Origin: Methylophilaceae bacterium
Lineage (GTDB): Bacteria; Pseudomonadota; Gammaproteobacteria; Burkholderiales; Methylophilaceae
Length of the DNA stretch: 15,293 nucleotides
Reading direction: 5' to 3'
NCBI GenBank assembly: GCA_017880825.1
Contig: JADGRN010000017.1
Location: forward strand, 1-15,293
Position 1 is the first letter of the stretch. Every line of letters starts with the position of its first letter. The position numbers and the translations under genes were made by a program. This document shows, one piece after another, positions 1 to 7,732 of the stretch. The notes beneath the pieces are model-generated. The model saw nothing but the letters and a program-made list of their open reading frames with translations. It did not search any database and had not been told where the DNA came from.

Positions 1-596
1 TGTTGGCTACGGCTGGCATTACTGCGCTTGAAGACCCGGAAACTTCGCGCAAGCTGATACTGTCGACCAATCGTCCCGATGTACGACTGATTATCGTGCG
101 CGCCACGGATGTACCGACTTATGTGCAATACGGCGCGGCAGACATGGGCATTGCCGGTAAGGATGTACTCAACGAGCACGGCGGGGAAGGCCTGTATCAG
201 CCGCTGGATCTCAAGATTGCACGTTGTAAAATGATGGTGGCGGTGCGCGAGGACTTCGATTATTTCGGCTCAGTGCGCCGCGGTGCACGGCTCAAAGTAG
301 TTACCAAATATGTCAAAACCGCGCGTGAACACTTTGCCGATAAAGGCATGCATGTTGACTTGATCAAGCTCTATGGCTCGATGGAACTGGGTCCCTTAGT
401 TGGTTTGGCGGATGCTATTGTTGACTTGGTCAGCACCGGCGACACACTGCGTGCCAATAATTTGAAGGCGGTGGAAGAGGTGGCTGCCATTAGTTCGCAC
501 CTAGTAGTCAACCAGGCATCGCTCAAACTCAAGCGTGATTTGCTGCAACCCATGATGGATGCCTTCGCTCAAGCCGTTGCCAATAAACAGGATTAA
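1..596 (+). CDS. hisG: ATP phosphoribosyltransferase, short form (5' end cut off)
   Basis: First step of histidine synthesis: condenses ATP with PRPP to phosphoribosyl-ATP in the cytoplasm. The reading frame is open to the left edge (first complete codon at 3). The visible protein begins inside the conserved N-terminal domain, so the TTG at 3 is not a start; I estimate 15-20 residues are missing. The PRPP-binding stretch [16 protein letters not shown] lies at visible residues 137-152. The protein ends about 45 residues later with no C-terminal regulatory domain. This is the short HisG that, by family knowledge, works as a hetero-octamer with HisZ; hisZ is not in this window. It is followed 18 bp later by hisD, so the two are very likely co-transcribed. 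Confidence 0.96.
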   Translation, partial: LATAGITALEDPETSRKLILSTNRPDVRLIIVRATDVPTYVQYGAADMGIAGKDVLNEHGGEGLYQPLDLKIARCKMMVAVREDFDYFGSVRRGARLKVVTKYVKTAREHFADKGMHVDLIKLYGSMELGPLVGLADAIVDLVSTGDTLRANNLKAVEEVAAISSHLVVNQASLKLKRDLLQPMMDAFAQAVANKQD

Positions 597-614
597 TGCA
601 TAAGCGCCTTTAAT

Positions 615-1922
615 ATGAATATCAGACGTTTTTCTTCCACCCAAGCCAATTTTGACGCTGAGCTCAAGCAGTTGCTTGCCTTTGAAACCGCGCAGGATGA
701 AGAGATCGACCAGGTCGTCGCTAACATTCTGCGTGATGTTAAAAAGCGCGGCGATGCTGCCGTACTGGAATATACCCAGCGTTTTGATCGCTTGAATGCG
801 GCTACTATTGCCGAGTTGGAGCTTTCTCAGGCAGAACTGAAAGCAGCACTGGATAGCCTGCCTGCAGACCAACGCCGGGCGCTGGAACAGGCCGCTGAGC
901 GTGTGCGGGCTTATCACGAGAAGCAGTTGATGTCATCCTGGAGCTACACCGAAGACGACGGCACTTTACTGGGACAGCAAGTTACCTCATTGGATCGTGT
1001 CGGCCTCTATGTGCCGGGCGGCAAAGCAGCCTACCCTTCATCGGTCTTGATGAATGCGATCCCGGCCAAGGTGGCAGGTGTCGAAGAGTTGATCATGGTG
1101 GTACCAACGCCGGGGGGTGAAAAGAATGCGCTGGTGCTGGCCGCAGCAGCGGTATGCGGTGTTGATCGCGTGTTCTGCATCGGCGGTGCACAAGCTGTGG
1201 GTGCGCTGGCTTATGGCACCCAGATCGTGCCGCAGGTGGACAAGATTGTCGGGCCCGGCAATGCTTATGTGGCCGCTGCCAAGCGCCGTGTGTTCGGGGT
1301 GGTAGGCATTGACATGGTGGCCGGTCCTTCCGAGATTCTGGTGATTTGCGACGGCAAAACCAATCCGGACTGGATTGCCATGGACTTGTTCTCGCAAGCT
1401 GAACACGACGAACTGGCGCAAGCGATATTACTGTCGCCTGACGCTGCATTTCTCGATCAGGTGGCCGCAAGCATTGATCGCCAGGTGGAAGAAATGCCGC
1501 GCAAAGACATCATCCGCACTTCGCTGCAGGACCGTGGTGCGCTGATCCAGGTGCGCGACCTGGAGGAAGCGGCAAGCATCGCCAACTTCATTGCTCCGGA
1601 ACACCTGGAATTATCAGTGGACGATCCATTGGCGTTCAGCAAAAAAATCAAACATGCCGGTGCCATTTTCATGGGACGTGATACTTGTGAGGCGCTGGGT
1701 GATTATTGCGCAGGCCCTAACCACGTGTTGCCTACCTCGCGCACCGCGCGCTTCTCCTCCCCACTCGGCGTATATGATTTCCAGAAGCGCTCCAGTTTGA
1801 TCATGGTGTCGTCGCAAGGCGCACAAACCTTGGGCAGAATGGCTGCCACGCTGGCTTATGGTGAAGGTTTGCAAGCGCACGCACGCTCCGCCGAATATCG
1901 TCTGAAAAAAGGCACTGCCTGA
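615..1922 (+). CDS. hisD: Histidinol dehydrogenase
   Basis: Catalyses the last two steps of histidine synthesis, the NAD-dependent four-electron oxidation of L-histidinol to L-histidine. At 435 residues it has the usual full length. The zinc ligands expected from E. coli HisD are present: Q261 and H264 in FSQAEHDE, D363 in GDYCAGPNH and H422 in [10 protein letters not shown]. The catalytic Glu-His pair is E329-H330 in IAPEHLEL. The VGPGNAYVA and DMVAGPSE motifs of the nucleotide-binding half are at about 212-220 and 233-240. The ATG at 615 gives the N-terminus usual in betaproteobacteria, but no clear Shine-Dalgarno sequence precedes it. Translation may depend on coupling to hisG. Its stop is 4 bp before hisC. 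Confidence 0.97.
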   Translation: MNIRRFSSTQANFDAELKQLLAFETAQDEEIDQVVANILRDVKKRGDAAVLEYTQRFDRLNAATIAELELSQAELKAALDSLPADQRRALEQAAERVRAYHEKQLMSSWSYTEDDGTLLGQQVTSLDRVGLYVPGGKAAYPSSVLMNAIPAKVAGVEELIMVVPTPGGEKNALVLAAAAVCGVDRVFCIGGAQAVGALAYGTQIVPQVDKIVGPGNAYVAAAKRRVFGVVGIDMVAGPSEILVICDGKTNPDWIAMDLFSQAEHDELAQAILLSPDAAFLDQVAASIDRQVEEMPRKDIIRTSLQDRGALIQVRDLEEAASIANFIAPEHLELSVDDPLAFSKKIKHAGAIFMGRDTCEALGDYCAGPNHVLPTSRTARFSSPLGVYDFQKRSSLIMVSSQGAQTLGRMAATLAYGEGLQAHARSAEYRLKKGTA

Positions 1923-1926
1923 GATC

Positions 1927-3000
1927 ATGAGCAAGTTTTGGAGTCAGGTGGTACATAACCTCACCCCCTATGTGCCTGGCGAACAGCCCAAGCTGCCCAA
2001 CCTCATCAAACTCAACACCAACGAAAATCCCTACGGCCCCAGCCCCAAGGTGCTGGAAGCGTTGCGCGCTGAGGCGGCCGATAGTTTACGACTGTATCCC
2101 GACCCTGATTCCAATAAGCTCAAAGCGGCCATTGCTGAGTTTCATGGACTGAGTTCCGCACAAGTGTTTGTCGGCAACGGTTCGGATGAAGTGTTAGCAC
2201 ACACTTTCCAAGCACTGCTGAAGCACAATGCAGCGCTGCTTTTTCCGGACATTACCTACAGTTTTTATCCAGTGTATTGCCGTCTCTATGGTATTCAGTA
2301 CCAGACCATTCCACTGACGGGATCTTTCGAGATTAATGTGGATGACTACCGGCAGCCCAATGGCGGCATCATTTTCCCCAACCCCAATGCGCCTACCGGC
2401 CGTTTGCTGGCGTTAGCGGAAATCGAGCGATTGCTGAAAGTAAACACTGACTCAGTCGTGGTAGTAGACGAGGCCTATATAGATTTCGGTGGCGAATCTG
2501 CAGTTGTACTGGTCAATCAATATCCGCAACTGCTGGTGATACACACCCTGTCCAAGGCGCGTTCTCTGGCAGGTTTGCGCGTTGGTTATGCGGTGGGCCA
2601 CCCGGATTTGATCGATGCGCTGCAGCGCGTTAAAGATAGCTTCAATTCCTATCCTTTGGACCGCTTCGCCCAAGCTGGCGCTGTAGCGGCCATGCAGGAT
2701 CGAGCGTATTTTGAAAATATCCGGCAAAAGGTTATTACTACACGCACCAAGTTGATAAGCGATCTGGAAGCTTTGGACTTCAGCGTGTTGCCCTCTGGCG
2801 CCAACTTTATTTTTGCGCGCCATGTAAGCCGTGATGGCGCCGACCTCACCGCCCAGTTACGCGAACGCAGTATTATCGTGCGGCACTTCAAAAACCCCGC
2901 TCGTATCGCCCCGTTCCTGCGTATTACCATAGGCACCGAATATCAGTGTCGGTCGCTGGTTGAGGCGTTGAGAGAGATTGAAGCGACCGCCAATCCCTAG
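1927..3000 (+). CDS. hisC: Histidinol-phosphate aminotransferase
   Basis: PLP-dependent class I/II aminotransferase that converts imidazole acetol phosphate plus glutamate to histidinol phosphate. It has 357 residues, normal for the family. Visible motifs are [10 protein letters not shown] at about 29-38 (substrate end of the fold), PNPNAPTG at 151-158, the DEAYIDF cofactor contacts D181 and Y184, the PLP Schiff-base lysine K210 in [12 protein letters not shown], and an arginine-rich C-terminal region LRITIGT. The start lies 4 bp after the hisD stop with only a weak GAG upstream, so translational coupling is likely. It is the last his gene before hps; 171 bp of non-coding DNA follow it, with no strong terminator at its end. 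Confidence 0.97.
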   Translation: MSKFWSQVVHNLTPYVPGEQPKLPNLIKLNTNENPYGPSPKVLEALRAEAADSLRLYPDPDSNKLKAAIAEFHGLSSAQVFVGNGSDEVLAHTFQALLKHNAALLFPDITYSFYPVYCRLYGIQYQTIPLTGSFEINVDDYRQPNGGIIFPNPNAPTGRLLALAEIERLLKVNTDSVVVVDEAYIDFGGESAVVLVNQYPQLLVIHTLSKARSLAGLRVGYAVGHPDLIDALQRVKDSFNSYPLDRFAQAGAVAAMQDRAYFENIRQKVITTRTKLISDLEALDFSVLPSGANFIFARHVSRDGADLTAQLRERSIIVRHFKNPARIAPFLRITIGTEYQCRSLVEALREIEATANP

Positions 3001-3019
3001 TTGCTGGTTTTACTGATAA

Positions 3020-3083
3020 CTAACACTAAAGCAGGGATGGCGGGTAGTGGTTCAGTTTGAATTTGCCAGGAAGTAAGTGTTAG
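3020..3083. repeat. Imperfect inverted repeat between hisC and hps
   Basis: The arm CTAACACTAA (3020-3029) and the arm TAAGTGTTAG (3074-3083) are inverted copies with 9 of 10 positions matching, separated by 44 bp. The right arm overlaps the candidate hps promoter. It could be a pair of regulator half-sites or part of a weak 3' structure for hisC mRNA. A chance match is possible in AT-rich DNA. Confidence 0.3.
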
Positions 3084-3091
3084 AATGTTAT
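3057..3091 (+). promoter_or_regulatory. Candidate sigma-70-type promoter(s) for hps
   Basis: Two overlapping candidates read toward hps: TTGAAT (3057-3062), 18 bp, TAGAAT (3081-3086); and TTGCCA (3063-3068), 17 bp, TGTTAT (3086-3091). Either would give a 5' leader of roughly 75-85 nt. A perfect 8-bp palindrome GGTTAACC follows at 3092-3099, near the expected transcription start, and could be an operator. A separate promoter fits the 171-bp gap and the strong ribosome binding site of hps. Inferred from consensus only. Confidence 0.38.
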
Positions 3092-3171
3092 GGTTAACCG
3101 TATTGTTATAAAAAAATGTATTATTAGCTCGTGTTAAATCAGAAGCTTGTAACCAAATCGGAGAAAGTATC

Positions 3172-3855
3172 ATGGCACAAACCCAAATGGCATTAGACTC
3201 ACTGGATTTCGACGCAACAGTAGCACTGGCTACCAAGGTAGCACCGCACGTGGACATTCTTGAAATCGGTACCCCTTGCATCAAGCACAACGGCATCAAG
3301 ATGCTGGAAATCCTGAAGGCAAAATTCCCCAACAACAAGATTCTGGTTGACCTGAAGACCATGGACGCCGGCTTCTACGAAGCCGAGCCATTCTACAAGG
3401 CCGGTGCAGACATCTGTACCGTGCTGGGTACTGCCGACCTGGGCACCATCAAGGGTGTGGTTGACGTAGCCAACAAGTATGGCAAAGAGTGCCAGGTTGA
3501 CCTGATCAACGTCACCGACAAAGCCAAGCGTGCCACCGAAGCGGCCAAGCTGGGTGCGCACATCATCGGGGTGCATACCGGTTTGGACGCACAAGCCGCT
3601 GGCGGCACCCCATTCACCGATCTGGCCACGATCATCGGCCTGAATCTGGGAGTGAAGGTCTCCGTGGCTGGTGGTATCAAGGCTGCGACCGTGAAGCAAG
3701 TAAAAGATGCTGGTGCTAACATCATCGTGGCTGGCGCTGCCATCTACGGTGCGACTGACCCTGCCGCTTCCGCTGCTGAAATTACTAACTTGGCGCATGG
3801 CGATTCAGGTTCGGGTGGCGGTTTGTTTGGCTGGCTCAAAAAACTTCTGGGTTAA
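3172..3855 (+). CDS. hps: 3-hexulose-6-phosphate synthase (RuMP pathway)
   Basis: Aldol condensation of formaldehyde with D-ribulose 5-phosphate to D-arabino-3-hexulose 6-phosphate, the carbon-fixing step of the ribulose monophosphate cycle. It is a (beta/alpha)8 enzyme of the OMP-decarboxylase superfamily. The DxKxxD catalytic motif is D60-L-K62-T-M-D65, HTGLD is at 135-139, and the phosphate-binding ends are SVAGGI (164-169) and VAGAAIYGA (186-194). GGAGA at 3160-3164 lies 7 nt before the ATG, a far better ribosome site than the his genes have. Codon use looks more biased to CTG, ATC, AAG and ACC than in neighbours, consistent with high expression. At 227 residues it is longer than the roughly 210 I expect; the extra is a Gly/Ser linker plus the amphipathic end GLFGWLKKLLG. 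No isomerase (hpi) follows. The position between hisC and hisB is outside the histidine pathway proper. Confidence 0.96.
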   Translation: MAQTQMALDSLDFDATVALATKVAPHVDILEIGTPCIKHNGIKMLEILKAKFPNNKILVDLKTMDAGFYEAEPFYKAGADICTVLGTADLGTIKGVVDVANKYGKECQVDLINVTDKAKRATEAAKLGAHIIGVHTGLDAQAAGGTPFTDLATIIGLNLGVKVSVAGGIKAATVKQVKDAGANIIVAGAAIYGATDPAASAAEITNLAHGDSGSGGGLFGWLKKLLG

Positions 3856-3875
3856 TTAAACTAACTCGGCAAATT

Positions 3876-3911
3876 AAACGACCCCGGGGATAAGCCCGAG
3901 GTCGTTTTTTT
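3876..3911 (+). terminator. Intrinsic terminator after hps
   Basis: The arm AAACGACC (3876-3883) pairs with GGTCGTTT (3900-3907). After one mismatch, CGGG (3885-3888) pairs with CCCG (3895-3898) around a 6-nt loop. The right arm runs directly into a T run ending at 3911. It lies 20 bp after the hps stop and would isolate hps from hisB. Confidence 0.88.
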
Positions 3912-3951
3912 GATTTTGGTAACCTATAGCGCCAGTGCGCCGTGTTTGGGT

Positions 3952-3957
3952 TAGAAT
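3952..3957 (+). promoter_or_regulatory. Candidate -10 element upstream of hisB
   Basis: TAGAAT (5 of 6 to TATAAT) lies in the 107-bp gap between the hps terminator and hisB, about 60 nt before the hisB ATG. I see no good -35 at the standard distance. The call rests on the -10 match and on the need for a promoter after a strong terminator. Confidence 0.28.
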
Positions 3958-4018
3958 ACGCAAAGGTATCAGTTATTTATCGGTTTCTTACATTCAAACA
4001 GTGATTAAGTAGCCCTTT

Positions 4019-4606
4019 ATGCGCACCGCTGAAGTTACTCGCAATACGCTTGAGACTCAAATCTTCGTGGCCATCAACCTTGATGGCACAGGTCTGTCGA
4101 AGTTCGCCACTGGCTTGGCTTTTCTCGACCACATGCTGGACCAGATTGCGCGGCACGGCATGATGGATATCACGGTCGCAGCCAAAGGCGATCTGCACAT
4201 AGACGCGCATCACACCGTTGAAGATATTGGCATTACCCTGGGACAGGCCTTTACCAAGGCGATAGGCGATAAAAAAGGCCTGCGCCGTTATGGCCATGCC
4301 TATGTGCCGCTGGACGAGGCTTTATCGCGCGTGGTGCTGGATCTCTCAGGCCGTTCGGGACTCGAATTCGGCGTTGAATTTACGCGTGCACGGATAGGCG
4401 ATTTTGATGTGGATTTGATACACGAATTTTTCCAGGGCTTTGTTAATCACGCCTTGGTGACCTTGCACATCGATAATCTGCGTGGGGATAATGCCCACCA
4501 TCAGGCAGAAACCATCTTCAAGGCCTTTGGCCGTGCCCTGCGCGTAGCGGTGGAACTCGATCAGCGCATGGCGGGCATCATGCCGTCAACCAAGGGATCG
4601 CTCTAG
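4019..4606 (+). CDS. hisB: Imidazoleglycerol-phosphate dehydratase
   Basis: Dehydrates imidazoleglycerol phosphate to imidazole acetol phosphate using Mn2+. At 195 residues this is the monofunctional enzyme, without the N-terminal histidinol-phosphatase domain of the enterobacterial HisB. The phosphatase must therefore be encoded elsewhere. The two metal-binding signatures are [10 protein letters not shown] (H64, H65, E68) and [18 protein letters not shown] (H160, H161, E164), with further conserved histidines in [13 protein letters not shown] (H38, H46). The ATG at 4019 gives the normal N-terminus; there is no clear Shine-Dalgarno sequence. Because hps and its terminator lie just upstream, this gene is probably the first of a second his transcription unit. 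Confidence 0.97.
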   Translation: MRTAEVTRNTLETQIFVAINLDGTGLSKFATGLAFLDHMLDQIARHGMMDITVAAKGDLHIDAHHTVEDIGITLGQAFTKAIGDKKGLRRYGHAYVPLDEALSRVVLDLSGRSGLEFGVEFTRARIGDFDVDLIHEFFQGFVNHALVTLHIDNLRGDNAHHQAETIFKAFGRALRVAVELDQRMAGIMPSTKGSL

Positions 4607-4658
4607 AATTCAATAACTGCAGGCACCCGAGCGAAATGATAACGAGGCGCAAAAAACG

Positions 4659-4706
4659 AAACCCCCGGAGTTTACTAAACCGTAAATGAGGATTTTGGGT
4701 TTTTTT
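4659..4706 (+). terminator. Possible hairpin with T run between hisB and hisH
   Basis: AAACCC (4659-4664) can pair with GGGTTT (4697-4702), and inside it TTTAC (4671-4675) with GTAAA (4682-4686). A T run at 4700-4706 follows. The stem is interrupted by an unpaired interior, so it is weak. It may be an attenuating or processing structure rather than a full stop, since hisH onward has no obvious promoter. It explains part of the 142-bp gap between hisB and hisH; I see nothing else in that gap. Confidence 0.35.
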
Positions 4707-4748
4707 GTGACAAAGTTAGCATGAGAGAAGTGCTTGCAGCACCTAACC

Positions 4749-5393
4749 ATGATTGATATTGCAATAATAGATTACGGCATGGGCAATTTGCGTTCCGTGT
4801 CCAAAGCGCTGGAGCATGTGGCACCGGATAAAAACGTGGTTGTCACCAGCGATCCCACACAAATTGACGCTGCTGGGCGTGTGGTGTTTCCCGGCCAAGG
4901 GGCTATGCCGGATTGCATGCGCGAACTGGATGCACGCAACCTGCGCGCAGCCGTGATAGCTGCTGCTGCCAGCAAGCCTTTCCTCGGCATCTGTATCGGC
5001 TTGCAATTACTGTTTGAGCACAGCGAAGAAGGCAATACTGTGGGCCTGGGCATCTTGCCCGGCAAAGTCAAACGCTTTGCCATGCAGGATATGCATGATG
5101 CGCAGGGTAACAAGCTTAAAGTGCCACACATGGGCTGGAATCAGGTCTATCAAAGCCAAGCACACCCTCTGTGGGCGGGCATAGAAGACGGCTCACGCTT
5201 TTATTTTGTGCATAGTTATTATGTTGAGCCGGTAGATAGCGGGTTAGTGGCAGGGTTTAGCGAATACCCTTCACGCTTTACGAGTGCCGTGGCACGCGAT
5301 AATATTTTTGCTGTGCAGTTTCACCCGGAAAAAAGCCAACACGATGGGCTTAAACTTTTATCCAATTTCGTTCATTGGAATGGAAATTCTTGA
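4749..5393 (+). CDS. hisH: Imidazole glycerol phosphate synthase, glutaminase subunit
   Basis: Class I glutamine amidotransferase that hydrolyses glutamine and channels ammonia to HisF. The triad is visible: nucleophile C82 in FLGICIGLQLLFEHSEEG, then H192 and E194 in AVQFHPEKS. The oxyanion region PGQGAM is at 48-53 and PHMGWN at 126-131. I start at the ATG at 4749 (MIDIAIIDYGMGN, 214 residues), the family's usual N-terminus. A TTG five codons earlier (4734) is in frame, and the purine run GAGAGAAG (4723-4730) is nearer to it than to the ATG, so the start is not fully certain. HisH works with HisF, encoded two genes downstream. Confidence 0.95.
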   Translation: MIDIAIIDYGMGNLRSVSKALEHVAPDKNVVVTSDPTQIDAAGRVVFPGQGAMPDCMRELDARNLRAAVIAAAASKPFLGICIGLQLLFEHSEEGNTVGLGILPGKVKRFAMQDMHDAQGNKLKVPHMGWNQVYQSQAHPLWAGIEDGSRFYFVHSYYVEPVDSGLVAGFSEYPSRFTSAVARDNIFAVQFHPEKSQHDGLKLLSNFVHWNGNS

Positions 5394-5442
5394 GTACCGG
5401 CGTCCCTAACTTACTTTCAATTTTAATTACTCTCAATTCACT

Positions 5443-6213
5443 ATGTTAATCATTCCTGCTATCGATATTAAAGATGGTCATTGCGTGCGTCTTAAACAAG
5501 GCCTGATGGAAGATGCTACGGTGTTTTCCGAAGACCCCGGCGCCATGGCGCGCCATTGGGTGGATAAAGGCGGCAAACGCCTGCATCTAGTGGATCTCAA
5601 CGGCGCATTTGCCGGTAAGCCGGTGAATGAGGCAGCGATTAAAGCCATTGTCAGTGCGGTCGACGGCGATATCCCGATCCAGCTGGGTGGCGGTATTCGC
5701 GACTTGGAAACCATAGAGCGCTATCTGGACGATGGCATTAGCTATGTGATTATCGGTACCGCGGCAGTCAAGAATCCGGGTTTCCTGCATGAAGCCTGCT
5801 ACGCCTTTCCCGGCCAGATCATGGTAGGCTTGGACGCCAAGGATGGCAAAGTTGCAGTGGATGGCTGGTCCAAGCTGACCGGGCATGATGTGGTAGACCT
5901 TGCCAAAAAATTTGAAGATTACGGCGTCGAAGCCGTGGTCTATACCGACATTGGCCGCGACGGCATGCTGACCGGCGTGAATATCGAGGCAACAGTTGCT
6001 CTGGCGCAAGCGCTTATGATTCCGGTCATCGCCAGCGGCGGTATTGCCAATCTGGAAGATGTCAAACGTTTGTGCGAGGTAGAAGCCGAGGGCATCATGG
6101 GGGCGATTACGGGACGTGCGATTTACGAGGGCACACTGGATTTTTCTGCAGCACAGGCGCTGGCGGACGAACTCAGCACTCAATTAAGCGAGAAGCTCGC
6201 TGGACTAATCTGA
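5443..6213 (+). CDS. hisA: Phosphoribosylformimino-AICAR-phosphate isomerase
   Basis: Amadori isomerase that opens the ribose ring of ProFAR to PRFAR, the substrate of HisH/HisF. It has 256 residues and the (beta/alpha)8 half-barrel repeat it shares with HisF. The catalytic aspartates are D8 ([10 protein letters not shown]) and D169 ([11 protein letters not shown]). The phosphate-binding loops are LGGGIR at 81-86 and ASGGI in the C-terminal half. The 49-bp gap after hisH carries no recognisable promoter or Shine-Dalgarno sequence. The ATG is fixed by the conserved N-terminus. hisF follows 13 bp later. Confidence 0.97.
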   Translation: MLIIPAIDIKDGHCVRLKQGLMEDATVFSEDPGAMARHWVDKGGKRLHLVDLNGAFAGKPVNEAAIKAIVSAVDGDIPIQLGGGIRDLETIERYLDDGISYVIIGTAAVKNPGFLHEACYAFPGQIMVGLDAKDGKVAVDGWSKLTGHDVVDLAKKFEDYGVEAVVYTDIGRDGMLTGVNIEATVALAQALMIPVIASGGIANLEDVKRLCEVEAEGIMGAITGRAIYEGTLDFSAAQALADELSTQLSEKLAGLI

Positions 6214-6226
6214 TGAGCTTTATCTA

Positions 6227-7003
6227 ATGGGTCTCGCCAAGCGCATCATCCCTTGCCTGGATGTCACCGATGGGCGCGTGGTTAAAGGCGTCAATTTTGC
6301 CGAGTTGCGTGACGCGGGTGACCCGGTAGAAATCGCCCGTCGTTATGATGAACAAGGTGCAGATGAGCTGGCATTTCTCGACATCACGGCTAGCTCTGAC
6401 AATCGTGGCCTGATCCTGCACATCATCGAGGAAGTGGCCTCACAAGTATTTATTCCGCTGACTGTCGGTGGTGGCGTGCGAGAAGTCGAAGATGTGCGAC
6501 GCCTGCTCAATGCGGGTGCCGATAAAGTCAGTATCAATACCTCCGCAATATTGAATCCGCAATTAGTTGCTGATGCCTCTAATCGCTTTGGTTCGCAGTG
6601 TATCGTGGTAGCGATTGACGCCAAACAAGTAGGTGAAACTGATTCAAAAGCCCTTCGCTGGGAAGTCTTTACCCACGGCGGCCGCAAGCCAACCGGCCTC
6701 GACGCAGTGGAGTGGGCGAAACGCATGGTGGCTTTGGGTGCGGGTGAGTTGTTGCTGACCAGCATGGATAGAGATGGCACCAAGATGGGCTTTAACCTTG
6801 AACTCACGCGCGCCATTAGCGATGCAGTTGATGTGCCGGTGATCGCCTCCGGTGGTGTCGGTAATCTGGATCACCTGGTGGATGGCATAAAACTGGGCGG
6901 TGCCGATGCCGTGCTGGCAGCAAGTATTTTCCACTATGGGGAATATACTGTGCGTGAAGCGAAAGAATATATGAACGCACGCGGCATAGAGGTAAGACTT
7001 TGA
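6227..7003 (+). CDS. hisF: Imidazole glycerol phosphate synthase, cyclase subunit
   Basis: Uses ammonia from HisH to convert PRFAR to imidazoleglycerol phosphate and AICAR; the latter feeds purine synthesis. It is a (beta/alpha)8 barrel of 258 residues, paralogous to HisA. Catalytic residues D12 ([10 protein letters not shown]) and D131 (VVAIDAKQV) are present. LTVGGGVR (78-85) and IASGGVGN supply the phosphate sites, and SMDRDGT (179-185) is conserved. The N-terminus has one extra residue (MGLAKR rather than MLAKR), which shifts numbering by one. hisA ends 13 bp upstream and hisI begins 22 bp downstream. Confidence 0.97.
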   Translation: MGLAKRIIPCLDVTDGRVVKGVNFAELRDAGDPVEIARRYDEQGADELAFLDITASSDNRGLILHIIEEVASQVFIPLTVGGGVREVEDVRRLLNAGADKVSINTSAILNPQLVADASNRFGSQCIVVAIDAKQVGETDSKALRWEVFTHGGRKPTGLDAVEWAKRMVALGAGELLLTSMDRDGTKMGFNLELTRAISDAVDVPVIASGGVGNLDHLVDGIKLGGADAVLAASIFHYGEYTVREAKEYMNARGIEVRL

Positions 7004-7025
7004 ACATGCTGAAGGCAGTATCATC

Positions 7026-7418
7026 GTGAGCAACTCCTGGCTGGATAAGGTCAGTTGGACAGCGGATGGGCTGGTGCCTGTTATCGTCCAGGAGTCAGGT
7101 ACAGGCAAAGTACTGATGTTCGCTTTTATGAACCGTGAAGCATTAAAACTCACGATTGAAACTGGCCATGCGGTCTATTGGTCGCGTTCCCGTAACAAGT
7201 TGTGGCGCAAGGGCGAAGAGTCCGGTCACGTGCAGCAAGTGCACGAAATCCGCCTTGATTGCGACCAGGATGCACTGTTGCTGACGGTGGAACAGGTTGG
7301 CGGAATTGCCTGTCACACGGGACGGCATAATTGCTTTTTCCAGAAGCTGGAGAATGACGATTGGGTGATAGACCAGCCGGTACTAAAAAATCCTCAGGAC
7401 ATTTACGGCCATGAGTGA
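7026..7418 (+). CDS. hisI: Phosphoribosyl-AMP cyclohydrolase
   Basis: Opens the adenine ring of phosphoribosyl-AMP, the third histidine step. It is a stand-alone gene of 130 residues, not fused to HisE as in enterobacteria. The Mg/Zn sites are visible: D78-C79-D80-Q-D82 and C96-H-T-G-R-H-N-C103. The start is GTG at 7026, supported by GAAGG at 7011-7015 upstream. The last codons overlap the start of hisE by 8 bp, so the two neighbouring steps are translationally linked. Confidence 0.96.
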   Translation: MSNSWLDKVSWTADGLVPVIVQESGTGKVLMFAFMNREALKLTIETGHAVYWSRSRNKLWRKGEESGHVQQVHEIRLDCDQDALLLTVEQVGGIACHTGRHNCFFQKLENDDWVIDQPVLKNPQDIYGHE

Positions 7419-7728
7419 TGTATTGAATCGTCTGGCAGAGCTACTTGAACAGCGTAAAAGTGCCGACCCGCAATCCTCGTACGTAGCCAAGCTTTATGCC
7501 AAAGGCATGGACAGCATCCTGAAAAAAATTGGCGAAGAAGCGACTGAAACCATCATGGCGGCCAAAGATGGCGACCCGCAAAAGATCATCTATGAGACCG
7601 CGGATCTATGGTTCCACTGCATGGTCATGCTAGCCAAGGCCGGCTTGAATCCGCAGGATGTGCTGGATGAATTGGCGCGTCGTGAAGGCTTGTCTGGATT
7701 GGCAGAGAAGGCTAGCCGCAAGGAGTAG
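7411..7728 (+). CDS. hisE: Phosphoribosyl-ATP pyrophosphatase
   Basis: Hydrolyses phosphoribosyl-ATP to phosphoribosyl-AMP and pyrophosphate, the second histidine step. It is an all-alpha, MazG-like protein of 105 residues. The Mg-binding acidic residues E42, E43, E46 ([15 protein letters not shown]) and E62, D65 (YETADLWFH) are in place. The ATG lies inside the end of hisI, with AGGA at 7396-7399 as a likely ribosome site. hinT begins 4 bp after the stop, so the his unit probably runs on into hinT and tat. Confidence 0.96.
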   Translation: MSDVLNRLAELLEQRKSADPQSSYVAKLYAKGMDSILKKIGEEATETIMAAKDGDPQKIIYETADLWFHCMVMLAKAGLNPQDVLDELARREGLSGLAEKASRKE

Positions 7729-7732
7729 GAAG

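Noticed and set aside
3..5. TTG at 3 as the start of hisG
   Set aside because: The protein there is already inside the conserved N-terminal domain; the gene runs off the left edge.
1..614. Histidine attenuator (His-rich leader peptide) at the head of the cluster
   Set aside because: The start of the cluster is outside the window, so it cannot be judged; no His-rich leader is seen upstream of hisB.
2997..3362. 121-codon minus-strand frame across the hisC-hps gap and the hps start
   Set aside because: No ribosome site, no known family; it crosses the hps promoter region and conserved hps codons.
3199..3798. 199-codon open frame antisense to hps
   Set aside because: A shadow of a strongly codon-biased gene; no start signal, no recognisable domain, composition not protein-like.
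5587..6183. 198-codon open frame antisense to hisA
   Set aside because: His- and Asn-rich shadow of hisA with no independent evidence.
7658..7732. Upstream extension of hinT into hisE
   Set aside because: A good ribosome site directly precedes the ATG at 7733, where the family's N-terminus begins.
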